From Bacillota bacterium (lineage in GTDB: Bacteria > Bacillota_G > SHA-98 > UBA4971), in the NCBI GenBank assembly GCA_012512055.1, contig JAAZEW010000156.1, positions 1 to 6,343 on the forward strand: a DNA stretch of 6,343 nucleotides. Reading direction: 5' to 3'. Shown here one piece after another: positions 1 through 6,158 of the stretch. Position numbers and translations under genes: made by a program. Below the pieces are notes generated by a model, which saw only the letters and a program-made list of their open reading frames with translations, ran no database searches and was not told the DNA's origin. Each line of letters begins with the position of its first letter. Position 1 is the stretch's first letter.

Positions 1-1
1 A

Positions 2-517
2 GACTTCATGTCCTACCGGGAAATCAACCAATTCATCGAAAAACGGATAGGAAGAAAAATAGTGGTGGTCGCTGCTTGCACCGGCACTGATGCACATACA
101 GTCGGAATTGATGCCATAATCAATATGAAGGGATATCGTGGTGAGTATGGCCTTGAACGTTATCCATGGTTCACTACATACAACCTGGGAAGCCAAGTAC
201 CCAATGAAGACCTTTTAGCCAAGGCTATCCAGGTCAATGCAGATGCAATTTTAGTATCTCAAGTAGTGACCCAGAGAAACATCCACATAGACAATTTGAC
301 TCATCTGGCTGAGCTGGCGGAGGCAGAAGGTATTCGCGACGAGGTATTGTTAATTATGGGCGGTCCGAGAATATCTCATGAACTAGCGATTGAGCTTGGC
401 TATGATGCCGGATTCGGCCCCGGCACTCTGCCTTCTCATGTAGGCTCTTTCATTGCACAGGCCTTGGCGCGAACAATGAGGAATTCGAAAGAGCAAGCAA
501 AGGAGGTGTATGCGTGA
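2..517 (+). CDS. kamE: Lysine 5,6-aminomutase beta subunit (KamE), C-terminal part; 5' end outside window
   Basis: This is the cobalamin-binding subunit of the AdoCbl- and PLP-dependent enzyme that moves the terminal amino group of D-lysine or beta-lysine by one carbon, an early step of anaerobic lysine fermentation. The reading frame is open to the left edge (two codons before the ATG at 8), so that ATG is probably internal. Counting from it, residues 28-33 are DAHTVG, matching the DxHxxG motif whose His ligates cobalt. Lys41 lies 11 residues after His30, the spacing recalled for His133 and the PLP-binding Lys144 of the Clostridium sticklandii enzyme. By that alignment about 100 N-terminal residues are missing. 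The rest is a Rossmann-like B12 domain with [17 protein letters not shown] and GFGPGT. Its stop overlaps the kal start. The partner subunit kamD is expected upstream. Confidence 0.95.
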   Translation, partial: DFMSYREINQFIEKRIGRKIVVVAACTGTDAHTVGIDAIINMKGYRGEYGLERYPWFTTYNLGSQVPNEDLLAKAIQVNADAILVSQVVTQRNIHIDNLTHLAELAEAEGIRDEVLLIMGGPRISHELAIELGYDAGFGPGTLPSHVGSFIAQALARTMRNSKEQAKEVYA

Positions 518-906
518 ACGAATCCTTAATTAGAGTCAGAATGAGCGCGAAAGACGCACATTACGGAGGAGGAATTGTGGACGGAGCCAAAGTCCTCGAG
601 CTTCTGGGCGATGTAGCCACTGAACTCCTGATAAGGCATGACGGTGACGAAGGCCTATTCAGAGCCTATGATAACGTGGAATTCCTGGCCCCGGTTTACT
701 CCGGTGATTTCCTGGAGGCTAAAGGAGTAATAACAAAAGTGGGGACTACCTCAAGGAAAATGGAGTTTACGGTCTATAAAGTGATAACTTCCACATCACC
801 CGGATCTTCCAGCGCAGAAGTGCTGACTGAGCCTGAACTTGTGCTGCGAGCCAGCGGCACTTGTGTGGTGCCCAAAGATAGGCAGGCTAATAAGAAAGGG
901 GAATAA
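514..906 (+). CDS. kal: 3-aminobutyryl-CoA ammonia-lyase (Kal)
   Basis: Predicted to remove ammonia from L-3-aminobutyryl-CoA to give crotonyl-CoA, the step after Kce in lysine fermentation. The 130-residue length and overall sequence fit the small hotdog-fold Kal family; recognised stretches are KDAHYGG (residues 13-19), [17 protein letters not shown], the central [17 protein letters not shown] and the C-terminal [10 protein letters not shown]. No membrane or signal segment is seen. The start is GTG at 514, sharing GTGA with the kamE stop, and is preceded by AAAGGAGGT at 499-507 with a 6-base spacer; the later ATG at 541 has no SD. The 4-base overlap implies translational coupling to kamE. 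Residues 90-103 (about [14 protein letters not shown]) look like a flexible, more variable stretch. Family recognition is strong; catalytic residues were not assigned. Confidence 0.94.
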   Translation: MNESLIRVRMSAKDAHYGGGIVDGAKVLELLGDVATELLIRHDGDEGLFRAYDNVEFLAPVYSGDFLEAKGVITKVGTTSRKMEFTVYKVITSTSPGSSSAEVLTEPELVLRASGTCVVPKDRQANKKGE

Positions 907-908
907 GT

Positions 909-1727
909 GTGGATAGACTCATAATTACGGCGGCTCTGACCGGGGCAGAGACTACGAGAGAACATAATCCGAACCTTCCCATAACTCCGGAAGAGATAGC
1001 CCGGGCAGCTCGTGAAGCAAGAAACGCAGGCGCATCGATAGTCCATATTCATGTCAGGGACAGAGAAGGAAATCCCACTCAGGACATGGACATCTTTAGA
1101 AAGACTTGCGACTTGATCCGTGAGATGACCGATGTGATAGTGCAGATTTCCACTGGAGGAGCAGTAGGGACAGCACCTGAAGAACGACTTCTTCCTCTTG
1201 ATCTCAAGCCTGAAATGGCGACTCTCACATGTGGGACAGTCAACTTCGGGGACGACGTTTTTGAAAACCCTCAACCTCTCATAGAGAAACTGGCCACAAG
1301 AATGATGGAGCTGAGCACCAAGCCTGAGCTTGAAATATTCGATCTTGGGAATGTAGCAAATGCGATGCGCCTTGTGAGAAAGGGACTGGTATCGCCTCCT
1401 TTGTATTTCGACTTCGTCATGGGGGTCCCAGGAGGAATGCCCGGGTCAGCCCATAATCTCATGCACATCATGCGCGAGATACCTCCTGATGCCATCTGGC
1501 AGGTGGCAGGGATTGGCCGCTATGAACTTCCGCTGGGTACAATCGCAATCGCAGCCGGGGGACATGTAAGGGTCGGCTTCGAAGACAACATTTATTATTC
1601 CAGGGGTGTGCCGGCGGAAAGCAACGCGCAGCTTGTAGCGAGGATCGCACGCATTGCCAGAGAAGTGGGGAGGGAAGTGGCGACTCCGGACGAGGCCAGA
1701 GAAATCTTAGGGATCAAGAAACGGTGA
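909..1727 (+). CDS. kce: 3-keto-5-aminohexanoate cleavage enzyme (Kce, BKACE family)
   Basis: Zn-dependent enzyme that condenses 3-keto-5-aminohexanoate with acetyl-CoA to give acetoacetate and 3-aminobutyryl-CoA. The product is a 272-residue TIM-barrel protein of the beta-keto acid cleavage (DUF849) family. Visible motifs are Glu14 in TGAETT, the metal pair His46/His48 in VHIHVRD, STGG at 81-84, and GGHVRVGFEDN at 217-227. In the last one, Arg221, Glu225 and Asp226 have the same relative spacing as Arg226, Glu230 (third Zn ligand) and Asp231 (catalytic) recalled for the Cloacimonas acidaminovorans enzyme. The GTG start at 909 lies 2 bases after the kal stop, with AAAGGGG at 895-901 as SD. 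It forms a tight kamE-kal-kce unit. Other BKACE members use other beta-keto acids, but the neighbours make the lysine-pathway substrate most likely. Confidence 0.95.
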   Translation: MDRLIITAALTGAETTREHNPNLPITPEEIARAAREARNAGASIVHIHVRDREGNPTQDMDIFRKTCDLIREMTDVIVQISTGGAVGTAPEERLLPLDLKPEMATLTCGTVNFGDDVFENPQPLIEKLATRMMELSTKPELEIFDLGNVANAMRLVRKGLVSPPLYFDFVMGVPGGMPGSAHNLMHIMREIPPDAIWQVAGIGRYELPLGTIAIAAGGHVRVGFEDNIYYSRGVPAESNAQLVARIARIAREVGREVATPDEAREILGIKKR

Positions 1728-2029
1728 GCCCATGAACCCCTAAGACCATACGCCATGCTATCATCTATTCAGAGACTTGGGACTAAGTAGATCACCACAA
1801 GTAATCGCCGGTTCCAGAAAGTGTACGTGCCGTGCAGGGTGGCCGGTGTTGCACTCGGGGACGGCTCCCCCAGCAGGTCGCCTTGACAAAATCCGGCCCG
1901 TAGGCCAGTGGCCGAATTTTGACACCCCTCGTTGCAATCACCGGCCACCCAAGACAATCGGAAAACGAGCGAAGACTAATGAACTCATACTTAGACAGAA
2001 CGCCACTAATCGCCGAGGAGGTGTGTAGA
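1728..2029. other. Non-coding gap between kce and the CoA-transferase genes
   Basis: No reading frame here resembles a protein. The first about 110 bases and the last about 80 bases show no clear terminator or promoter. The middle holds the imperfect palindrome listed separately. TTGACA occurs at 1883-1888 and 1918-1923, but neither has a convincing -10 box at 16-18 bases. The gap ends with the SD of atoD. Whether the CoA-transferase genes are transcribed from kce or from their own promoter cannot be decided from sequence. Confidence 0.6.
1837..1950. repeat. Large imperfect palindrome (114 bases), possible structured RNA or MITE-like element
   Basis: The outer arms GGGTGGCCGGTG (1837-1848) and CACCGGCCACCC (1939-1950) are exact reverse complements. 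After one bulged T (1938), TTGCA (1849-1853) pairs with TGCAA (1933-1937). After a small internal loop, GGGG (1857-1860) can pair with CCCC (1925-1928). Inside is a second hairpin, CAAAATCCGGCC (1887-1898) with GGCCGAATTTTG (1910-1921), with one mismatch and an 11-base loop. A competing small hairpin, GGGGA-CGGC-TCCCC (1857-1869), uses the same G run. There is no U-tract on either strand, so it is not a simple terminator. It could be a leader RNA, an mRNA processing or stabilising element, or a dispersed repeat. Confidence 0.8.
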
Positions 2030-2032
2030 TTG
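2017..2032 (+). promoter_or_regulatory. Shine-Dalgarno and TTG start that decide the atoD start
   Basis: GGAGG at 2017-2021 is followed after 8 bases by TTG at 2030-2032. The frame is open further upstream to an ATG at 1980-ish, but homology to CoA-transferase alpha subunits begins with the SKVKTI segment right after this TTG. An in-frame GTG at 2021 overlaps the SD and cannot use it. Confidence 0.8.
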
Positions 2033-2683
2033 AGCAAGGTGAAGACCATCCAGGAAGCAATGGAGTCTGTTGAAGAGGGAATGACTGTGATGCTTCCTGG
2101 ATTTCTCGGTGTTGGAACTCCCAAAGCCCTCATTGATGCCATTTGCGAGAGGAGAATAGGAAACCTCACAATCATCTACAATGACGGAGCATTTCCAGGG
2201 GTGGGCATAGGAAAGCTTGTTCGGCATGGCCTGGTTCGTAAAATGATATCTACGCACACAGGGACAAACCCGGAGTTGGTTAAGGCGCTAGCTGATGGGA
2301 GAATTGAAATGGAGTTGCTTCCCCAGGGCACTCTCATTGAGAGAATCAGAGCAGCCGGCGCCGGGCTGGGAGGAATTCTAACACCCACAGGAGTCGGGAC
2401 AAGCGTCGAAGAAGGTAAGACTGTCATGGAACTGAACGGCACTGCATATCTCTTGGAACTTCCGCTACGTGCAGACATAGCCCTCCTGTATGCGTTCAAA
2501 GGAGATGCCGGAGGTAATCTTGTATACAGAAGAACCGCTCGCAACTTCAACCCTATCATGGCTACAGCGGCTGACCTTGTCATTGCAGAAGTCGAGAATC
2601 TGGTTGATATCGGGGATATTGAACCCGAGCACGTCGTGACCCCTGGAATCTTCGTGGATATTGTTGTCAGGGGGTGTAATTGA
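2030..2683 (+). CDS. atoD: Family I CoA-transferase, alpha subunit (butyrate/acetoacetate type)
   Basis: Alpha subunit of a two-subunit CoA-transferase. In this setting it most likely takes CoA from butyryl-CoA and gives it to the acetoacetate made by Kce, releasing butyrate. Starting at TTG 2030 the protein has 217 residues, the usual AtoD length. Residues 17-31 contain the family's glycine-rich segment with LPGFLGVGTP, slightly divergent from the usual GGF signature. Further typical segments are NLTIIYNDG, LLPQGTLIERIRAAGAG, the GGILTPTGVGT loop and the C-terminal HVVTPGIFVDIVV. It overlaps atoA by one base (TGATG). A 302-base gap separates it from kce. Acetate or another short acid could be an alternative partner substrate; the family call is firm, the substrate is inferred from the neighbours. 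Confidence 0.92.
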   Translation: MSKVKTIQEAMESVEEGMTVMLPGFLGVGTPKALIDAICERRIGNLTIIYNDGAFPGVGIGKLVRHGLVRKMISTHTGTNPELVKALADGRIEMELLPQGTLIERIRAAGAGLGGILTPTGVGTSVEEGKTVMELNGTAYLLELPLRADIALLYAFKGDAGGNLVYRRTARNFNPIMATAADLVIAEVENLVDIGDIEPEHVVTPGIFVDIVVRGCN

Positions 2684-3348
2684 TGACTTTCCCAAGCTCA
2701 CCGAAAGACCTCATAGCGTGGCGGGTAGCCAAGGAGTTGAACTACGGTGAAATAGTCAATCTGGGAATAGGAACTCCTACCCTCGTAAGCAACTACATTA
2801 GCCCTGAAATGAATATTACGTTCCAGTCAGAAAACGGCTTTGTAGGAATGGGGGCATTGGCCCAACCCGGCGAGGAAATCCCGGACCTGACAAATGCCGG
2901 CGGCCAATGGGTCACTTTGATGCCGGGCGCAGCTTTCTTTGATACTGCCATGTCATTTATCATAATTCGAGGAGGCCACATAGACGTCACTGTCCTGGGC
3001 GCCCTTGAAGTAGATGAAAGAGGCTATCTGGCAAATTACTGGATACCGGGGCGGGGAGGGCCGGGCATAGGAGGAGGAATGGATCTGGTAGTAGGCACAA
3101 AGCGGGTCATTGTTGCTATGGAACATGTGCGAAAAGACGGAGCTCCCAAAATTGTGCCAAGATGCTCATTGCCTATCACAGCCAAACGCATGGTAGACCT
3201 TATCGTCACTGATATGGCAGTTGTCCGGCCAACCAATGAAGGCCTTGTCTTAAGGGAAGTGGCGCCAGGCGTGACTGTGGATGAAATCTTAGACAAGACA
3301 AGCGCCCGCCTGATAGTCCCTGATGACGTAGGAGAAATGGTAGCCTAG
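2683..3348 (+). CDS. atoA: Family I CoA-transferase, beta subunit (butyrate/acetoacetate type)
   Basis: Beta subunit partner of the preceding gene, carrying the glutamate that forms the enzyme-CoA thioester. The motif FQSENGFVGMG at residues 47-57 contains the SENG signature, with Glu50 as the expected catalytic residue. Other family segments are VNLGIGTPTLV near the N-terminus, GGHIDVTVLGALEVDERG, and a GGPGIGGGMDLV glycine-rich loop. The length of 221 residues is normal. ATG at 2683 overlaps the atoD stop as TGATG and has AGGGGG at 2669-2674 eight bases upstream. A TTG one codon earlier (2680) is possible but less likely. The stop is TAG (3346-3348), which matters for the interpretation of the internal TAG in fprA. 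Confidence 0.93.
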   Translation: MTFPSSPKDLIAWRVAKELNYGEIVNLGIGTPTLVSNYISPEMNITFQSENGFVGMGALAQPGEEIPDLTNAGGQWVTLMPGAAFFDTAMSFIIIRGGHIDVTVLGALEVDERGYLANYWIPGRGGPGIGGGMDLVVGTKRVIVAMEHVRKDGAPKIVPRCSLPITAKRMVDLIVTDMAVVRPTNEGLVLREVAPGVTVDEILDKTSARLIVPDDVGEMVA

Positions 3349-3407
3349 ATAGTATCCTGGATAATGGGGTGCGCGATGGCGTAGCAACGCATGTCTTATC
3401 CGCATAT

Positions 3408-3429
3408 GATGCCTTCGAAAGGAGGCATC
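3408..3429 (+). promoter_or_regulatory. Hairpin overlapping the SD of the ferritin-like gene
   Basis: GATGCCT (3408-3414) is the reverse complement of AGGCATC (3423-3429), with an 8-base loop TCGAAAGG. The SD, AAAGGAGG at 3418-3425, lies partly in the loop and partly in the 3' arm, so folding would partly hide it. TATGAT (3405-3410) resembles a -10 box but lacks a good -35, and a start there would remove the hairpin's 5' arm. Confidence 0.45.
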
Positions 3430-3434
3430 TTACC

Positions 3435-3983
3435 ATGTCAAAGAATGAATTCTGCGAGTCAGTCGGAGCTGCCATCAGAGACGAACTCGAAGCTGCTCGC
3501 ATGTATATGAATCTTGCACACAGTGCGCCCCACGTAGCTATTCGTGCCAGAATCATGTGCTTTGCCGCTGAGGAGCGAAGCCATGCGAGACAGTTGAGTT
3601 GCCTGTGCCCGGACATGGAACCCTGCAACGAAATGGAACATGACGGTTGGGACTGGCCAAGCAAGACTATGGAGGAGGATGACTTACTGGAGAGCGCATG
3701 GATACCAAAACCTCCTATGCCGCCCGGATGTCCCGGTGAACCGCAGCCGCCTTGCCCGCAGCCGCCGTTCCCTCCGTCTGAAAACTTTGCCGAAGGGGTT
3801 GCCATGGCAATTGAAGGCGAAGTCCATGCCATAGGCGAATATGCAGAGCTGGCTATGATGGCACCGAACCCACGAGCTCGTGAGCTGATTCTATGTATTC
3901 AGAAGGATGAAATGTATCATAAAATATCGTTCGAGTTCATTCAATCCGTAATCATGTGGGATGGGCAGGAACAAGACGACTGA
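3435..3983 (+). CDS. Ferritin-like diiron protein with Pro/Cys-rich central linker
   Basis: Predicted soluble four-helix-bundle diiron protein of the rubrerythrin/ferritin-like superfamily, 182 residues. Four candidate iron ligands or partners occur in each half: Glu17, Tyr24, Glu47 and His50 (E-x6-Y, then ExxH), and Glu129, Tyr136, Glu159 and His162. The second set repeats the first with a constant 112-residue offset, as expected for a two-fold bundle. Between the halves, residues about 90-116 are a proline-rich linker (PPMPPGCPG, PQPPCPQPPFPP), preceded by an acidic stretch rich in Met, Trp and Cys. There are eight cysteines (7, 42, 56, 58, 64, 99, 107, 154) but no rubredoxin domain. ATG 3435 is chosen for AAAGGAGG at 3418-3425; an upstream in-frame ATG at 3369-ish lacks an SD. 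The role is unknown; peroxide or oxygen defence, iron handling or a spore-associated function are possible. It faces the fprA-hrb genes convergently. Confidence 0.85.
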   Translation: MSKNEFCESVGAAIRDELEAARMYMNLAHSAPHVAIRARIMCFAAEERSHARQLSCLCPDMEPCNEMEHDGWDWPSKTMEEDDLLESAWIPKPPMPPGCPGEPQPPCPQPPFPPSENFAEGVAMAIEGEVHAIGEYAELAMMAPNPRARELILCIQKDEMYHKISFEFIQSVIMWDGQEQDD

Positions 3984-3996
3984 ATAAAATAAGAAG

Positions 3997-4019
3997 AGGC
4001 GCCCTTCATGAGGGCGCCT
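3997..4019. terminator. Probable bidirectional terminator hairpin
   Basis: AGGCGCCCT (3997-4005) pairs perfectly with AGGGCGCCT (4011-4019) around a 5-base loop. It sits between two convergent genes, 13 bases after the stop on the + strand and 13 bases after the hrb stop on the - strand. On the - strand it is followed by the U-rich CTTCTTATTTTAT, a good intrinsic terminator tail. The + strand tail (TCGTTAAAC) is weaker. Confidence 0.88.
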
Positions 4020-4032
4020 TCGTTAAACACAC

Positions 4033-4716
4033 TTAGCTGATTTTCTCAAATGCGTCCTTGCCTGCACTACACACCGGACAAACCCAGTCGTCAGGCAGTT
4101 CTTCGAAAGGTGTTCCCGGTTCGATGCCGTTTTCCGGATCTCCCCCTCTGGGGTCGTATTCATAGCCGCAAATTGTGCATTCATAAATATCCATACCGCT
4201 CCTCCTTTCATCTACTTTGATATAAGTGGGAGCAGACGGAGGAGTGCTCCCTTTCTTGACCTGGTGATAATAGGCGTAGGTCATTGGGTTGCCCTGTTTT
4301 AACACATCTGCTTGAGTTATCTCTCCCACGAAAATGCTATGGGTTCCTGCATCTACATTTTGAATCACTCTTGCTTCAATAAAGGCTAATATGTCATCCA
4401 CCAGGTAAGGCAACCCTTCCGGAGTTGTCCGGTAATTCACACCGGTGAACTTGTCCACATCTCGCCCTGACTTGAAACCAAATTGCCCAATGAGGGAAAG
4501 GGGAGCCTCTTGACTCAGGACAGAAACGGTGAATAACGCGCTCTTCTTGATAAACTCGTGCGTAAGATTCTTCTTGTTAATACTTATGGCAATTGTAGGC
4601 GGATCATTGGATATCTGGAACACCGTGTTGGCAATCTGTCCATTGATCCGGTGGCCATCTTCGGATGCAATCACATACAACCCATAGCTGATGCTGTACA
4701 GTGCCTTCAAGTCCAT
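4033..4716 (-). CDS. hrb: High-molecular-weight rubredoxin: flavin reductase-rubredoxin fusion (Hrb)
   Basis: Cytoplasmic electron carrier expected to pass electrons from NAD(P)H through FMN and a rubredoxin iron centre to the flavodiiron protein encoded just upstream. Residues about 1-165 form a flavin-reductase-like FMN-binding split barrel ([12 protein letters not shown] at 25-36, [12 protein letters not shown] at 45-56). After the linker DERRSG, residues 175-227 are a complete rubredoxin with Cys180, Cys183, Cys213 and Cys216 in CTICGY and CPVCSAGK. The 227-residue length is close to that recalled for Moorella Hrb. ATG 4716 is chosen because AGGAGGG (4731-4725) lies 8 bases upstream; this SD overlaps the fprA stop codon, implying coupled translation. 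A second SD and ATG precede the rubredoxin part (see separate entry). Confidence 0.93.
   Translation of the reverse strand: MDLKALYSISYGLYVIASEDGHRINGQIANTVFQISNDPPTIAISINKKNLTHEFIKKSALFTVSVLSQEAPLSLIGQFGFKSGRDVDKFTGVNYRTTPEGLPYLVDDILAFIEARVIQNVDAGTHSIFVGEITQADVLKQGNPMTYAYYHQVKKGSTPPSAPTYIKVDERRSGMDIYECTICGYEYDPRGGDPENGIEPGTPFEELPDDWVCPVCSAGKDAFEKIS
4192..4209 (-). promoter_or_regulatory. Internal Shine-Dalgarno and ATG at the rubredoxin domain of hrb
   Basis: On the - strand, GAAAGGAGG (4209-4201) is followed after 6 bases by ATG at 4194-4192, in frame with hrb. This is Met175, the first residue of the rubredoxin domain, so initiation here would give a 53-residue stand-alone rubredoxin. The SD bases encode the inter-domain linker. 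The signal is visible in sequence; its use is inferred. Confidence 0.55.
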
Positions 4717-4729
4717 ATTCCCATCCCTC

Positions 4730-5035
4730 CTATTCAATAGCCCTGGCCAGCCTGCTTCCAATCTCCTTTAGATTAGCCAGGTCGTCTTTGCCGGGTACAT
4801 ACTGTAAGTTCACTGTCTCTTCAGGCATTTTCCAACCCATGTCTTTAAGAACAGAAGCGACTTCCCGAGCTCCCTGGCCTCCCCATCCATAGGAGCCAAA
4901 AGCAAAACCTGTTCGCTTTTTAGGCCGCAGCCCTTTAGTATAGGTAAGAAAGGCAGCCACTGTCGGGAGCATCCCATTGTTGATGGTAGGAGACCCCACC
5001 AGCACCAATCTTGCTGTCAAGACGTGGGGGACAAT
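4730..5035 (-). CDS. fprA: fprA, part after the in-frame TAG: rest of the flavodoxin domain
   Basis: This is the remaining 101 residues of the FprA flavodoxin domain, in the same frame as the part before the TAG (codons 291-391 of a 391-residue protein). The FMN-binding loops are intact: [10 protein letters not shown] at 305-314 and FGSYGWGG at 336-343. The final helix ends in SRLARAIE and a TAG stop at 4732-4730 that forms part of the hrb SD. No reinitiation site is convincing: the first possible start, TTG at 5020, has no purine-rich SD and would begin inside a beta strand. The fragment alone would lack the phosphate-binding loop and is unlikely to fold as a flavodoxin. Sequence conservation after the TAG suggests either a very recent nonsense change, a sequencing error, or readthrough. 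Confidence 0.85.
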   Translation of the reverse strand: MVPHVLTARLVLVGSPTINNGMLPTVAAFLTYTKGLRPKKRTGFAFGSYGWGGQGAREVASVLKDMGWKMPEETVNLQYVPGKDDLANLKEIGSRLARAIE

Positions 5036-5038
5036 CTA
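4994..5038 (-). other. In-frame TAG of fprA with downstream stem-loop
   Basis: TAG occupies 5038-5036, at codon 290 of fprA, between NHIS and IVPHVL. Six bases downstream a stem-loop can form in the mRNA: CCCCAC (5029-5024) with GTGGGG (4999-4994), and stacked directly inside it CAGCA (5016-5012) with TGCTG (5004-5000). A 7-base bulge (5023-5017) and a 7-base loop complete it, giving 11 base pairs in total. The geometry resembles readthrough or recoding elements, but the codons are also ordinary FprA coding sequence. Confidence 0.6.
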
Positions 5039-5905
5039 TGAAATATGGTTTGTCTGCAAGGATTTCATTGTAACGGGGACACCGCACGCCTCAAGTCCTT
5101 CCTGGAGAGCCAGAGCCATTTCTTTAGTGGAGCCCCACATGGTATCGTAAACGATGAGGGCCTTACGGTCGGTTTCATTACCTGCCCACTTACGGTATTC
5201 CCTGAGGAGTTCGGTAAGGTGGGACCGCCAAATGAGCCCGTGACTTGGTGCGATCATTTCCAGAGGAAGGGTTTCCACAACGTCCAGAGCTTTGTTGACT
5301 TGATCGCCATAGGGGAAAACGATATTGGCATAATAAGAGGCTGCCTCCTCTCTCACGATATCCCAGCCCATCTCATCGACAAACCTTTCCGTACTGGCAA
5401 TATGCTGGCCAAAAGCATCATTGGACAAGAGCAGTCCATCCTCCGGGACGTAGGTTACCATGTTGTCAGGCCAGTGCACCATAGGAGTCTCTACGAATTT
5501 TAGAGTGCGAGAACCGGTTTTCAGCTCATCACCGGTTTTGACGATCATGTATTCCCAGTCCTTTCCATAGTGCATCTCTAAGGCTTTTTTCCCTTTTGAT
5601 GTGGTGACGATGCTCGCGTTCGGAGCAACTTCCATAACCATCGGCATACTCCCGGAGTGATCCATTTCTACGTGGTTGACCAGCACATAATCGATCTCCT
5701 CCGGGTCAACAACAGCCCTGATTCTGTCTAGCATCTCATCTGCCAGGTAATGCTTGACTGTGTCTATAAGCGTGATCTTGTCATCGATGATCAGGTAGGA
5801 GTTGTAGGTTGATCCGCGGGGTGTAACATAGCCGTGAAAATTACGGAGATCCCAGTCGATCCCGCCGACCCAGTATACATTCGGCTTAATCTCTACAGGC
5901 TGCAT
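5036..5905 (-). CDS. fprA: Flavodiiron protein FprA, part before the in-frame TAG
   Basis: Flavodiiron proteins reduce O2 to water or NO to N2O in the cytoplasm of anaerobes, using a diiron site in a metallo-beta-lactamase domain and FMN in a flavodoxin domain. This 289-residue part holds the whole diiron domain (about 1-245). The ligands are visible: H78, E80, D82 and H83 in NHVEMDHSG, H144 in MVHWPDN, D163 in SNDAFGQH and H222 in APSHGLIW. The flavodoxin domain then begins, with the FMN phosphate loop YDTMWGSTKE at 253-262. The frame stops at TAG (5038-5036) and continues in the same frame to 4730, so the intact gene spans 5905-4730 (391 residues, close to the roughly 400 usual for FprA). 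ATG 5905 has GGAGGT seven bases upstream; the earlier ATGs at 5932 and 5920 lack an SD. hrb follows 13 bases after the full-length stop. Confidence 0.9.
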   Translation of the reverse strand: MQPVEIKPNVYWVGGIDWDLRNFHGYVTPRGSTYNSYLIIDDKITLIDTVKHYLADEMLDRIRAVVDPEEIDYVLVNHVEMDHSGSMPMVMEVAPNASIVTTSKGKKALEMHYGKDWEYMIVKTGDELKTGSRTLKFVETPMVHWPDNMVTYVPEDGLLLSNDAFGQHIASTERFVDEMGWDIVREEAASYYANIVFPYGDQVNKALDVVETLPLEMIAPSHGLIWRSHLTELLREYRKWAGNETDRKALIVYDTMWGSTKEMALALQEGLEACGVPVTMKSLQTNHIS

Positions 5906-5973
5906 AAAAACTACCTCCATGTAAGTACTCAATCGGTTGTTTTACATAAATCATGAAGATGGCGATATGCCCG

Positions 5974-6000
5974 GATATCATAGATATCAGCGATACTGAT
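5974..6000. promoter_or_regulatory. Inverted-repeat cluster upstream of fprA
   Basis: The 140 bases between tRNA-Trp and fprA contain GATATC-ATA-GATATC (5974-5988), overlapped by ATCAG-CGATA-CTGAT (5986-6000). These could form an operator or short leader hairpins for fprA-hrb. No clear promoter with both -35 and -10 boxes was found for fprA, so transcription from the tRNA promoter is also possible. The match to any known regulator box (for example PerR) is not evident. Confidence 0.35.
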
Positions 6001-6046
6001 GAGTCTCCAGAGAACAGTAGCGTCACACGAATTACACAAATAAAAA

Positions 6047-6122
<76 letters not shown>

Positions 6123-6158
6123 GCGAATAATGCAGTCATATTGGACTTGTTAACCGAC

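Noticed and set aside
774..1274. Long reverse-strand open frame across kal and kce
   Set aside because: It overlaps two well-recognised genes, has a cysteine-rich low-plausibility composition and no SD; it is a shadow frame.
1837..1950. Possible cobalamin riboswitch, suggested by GCCACTGG on the - strand and GACCTGC further along, near a B12-dependent enzyme gene
   Set aside because: The matches are on the strand opposite to the genes, the rest of the cobalamin riboswitch core is missing, and the order and spacing do not fit.
1802..2015. Direct repeat TAATCGCCG (1802-1810 and 2007-2015) as a target-site duplication around an inserted element
   Set aside because: The sequences just inside the two copies are not inverted repeats of each other, the palindrome does not abut them, and a 9-base match in 300 bases can arise by chance.
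3206..3832. 208-codon reverse-strand open frame across atoA and the ferritin-like gene
   Set aside because: The opposite strand encodes clear family motifs, and the apparent protein is a mirror of the proline-rich linker and other real coding sequence.
5018..5038. Frameshift in fprA
   Set aside because: The parts before and after the break are in the same frame (distance divisible by three); the break is a single TAG, not an insertion or deletion.
5045..5503. 152-codon + strand open frame inside fprA
   Set aside because: It is antisense to the conserved diiron and flavodoxin coding sequence and has no family resemblance.
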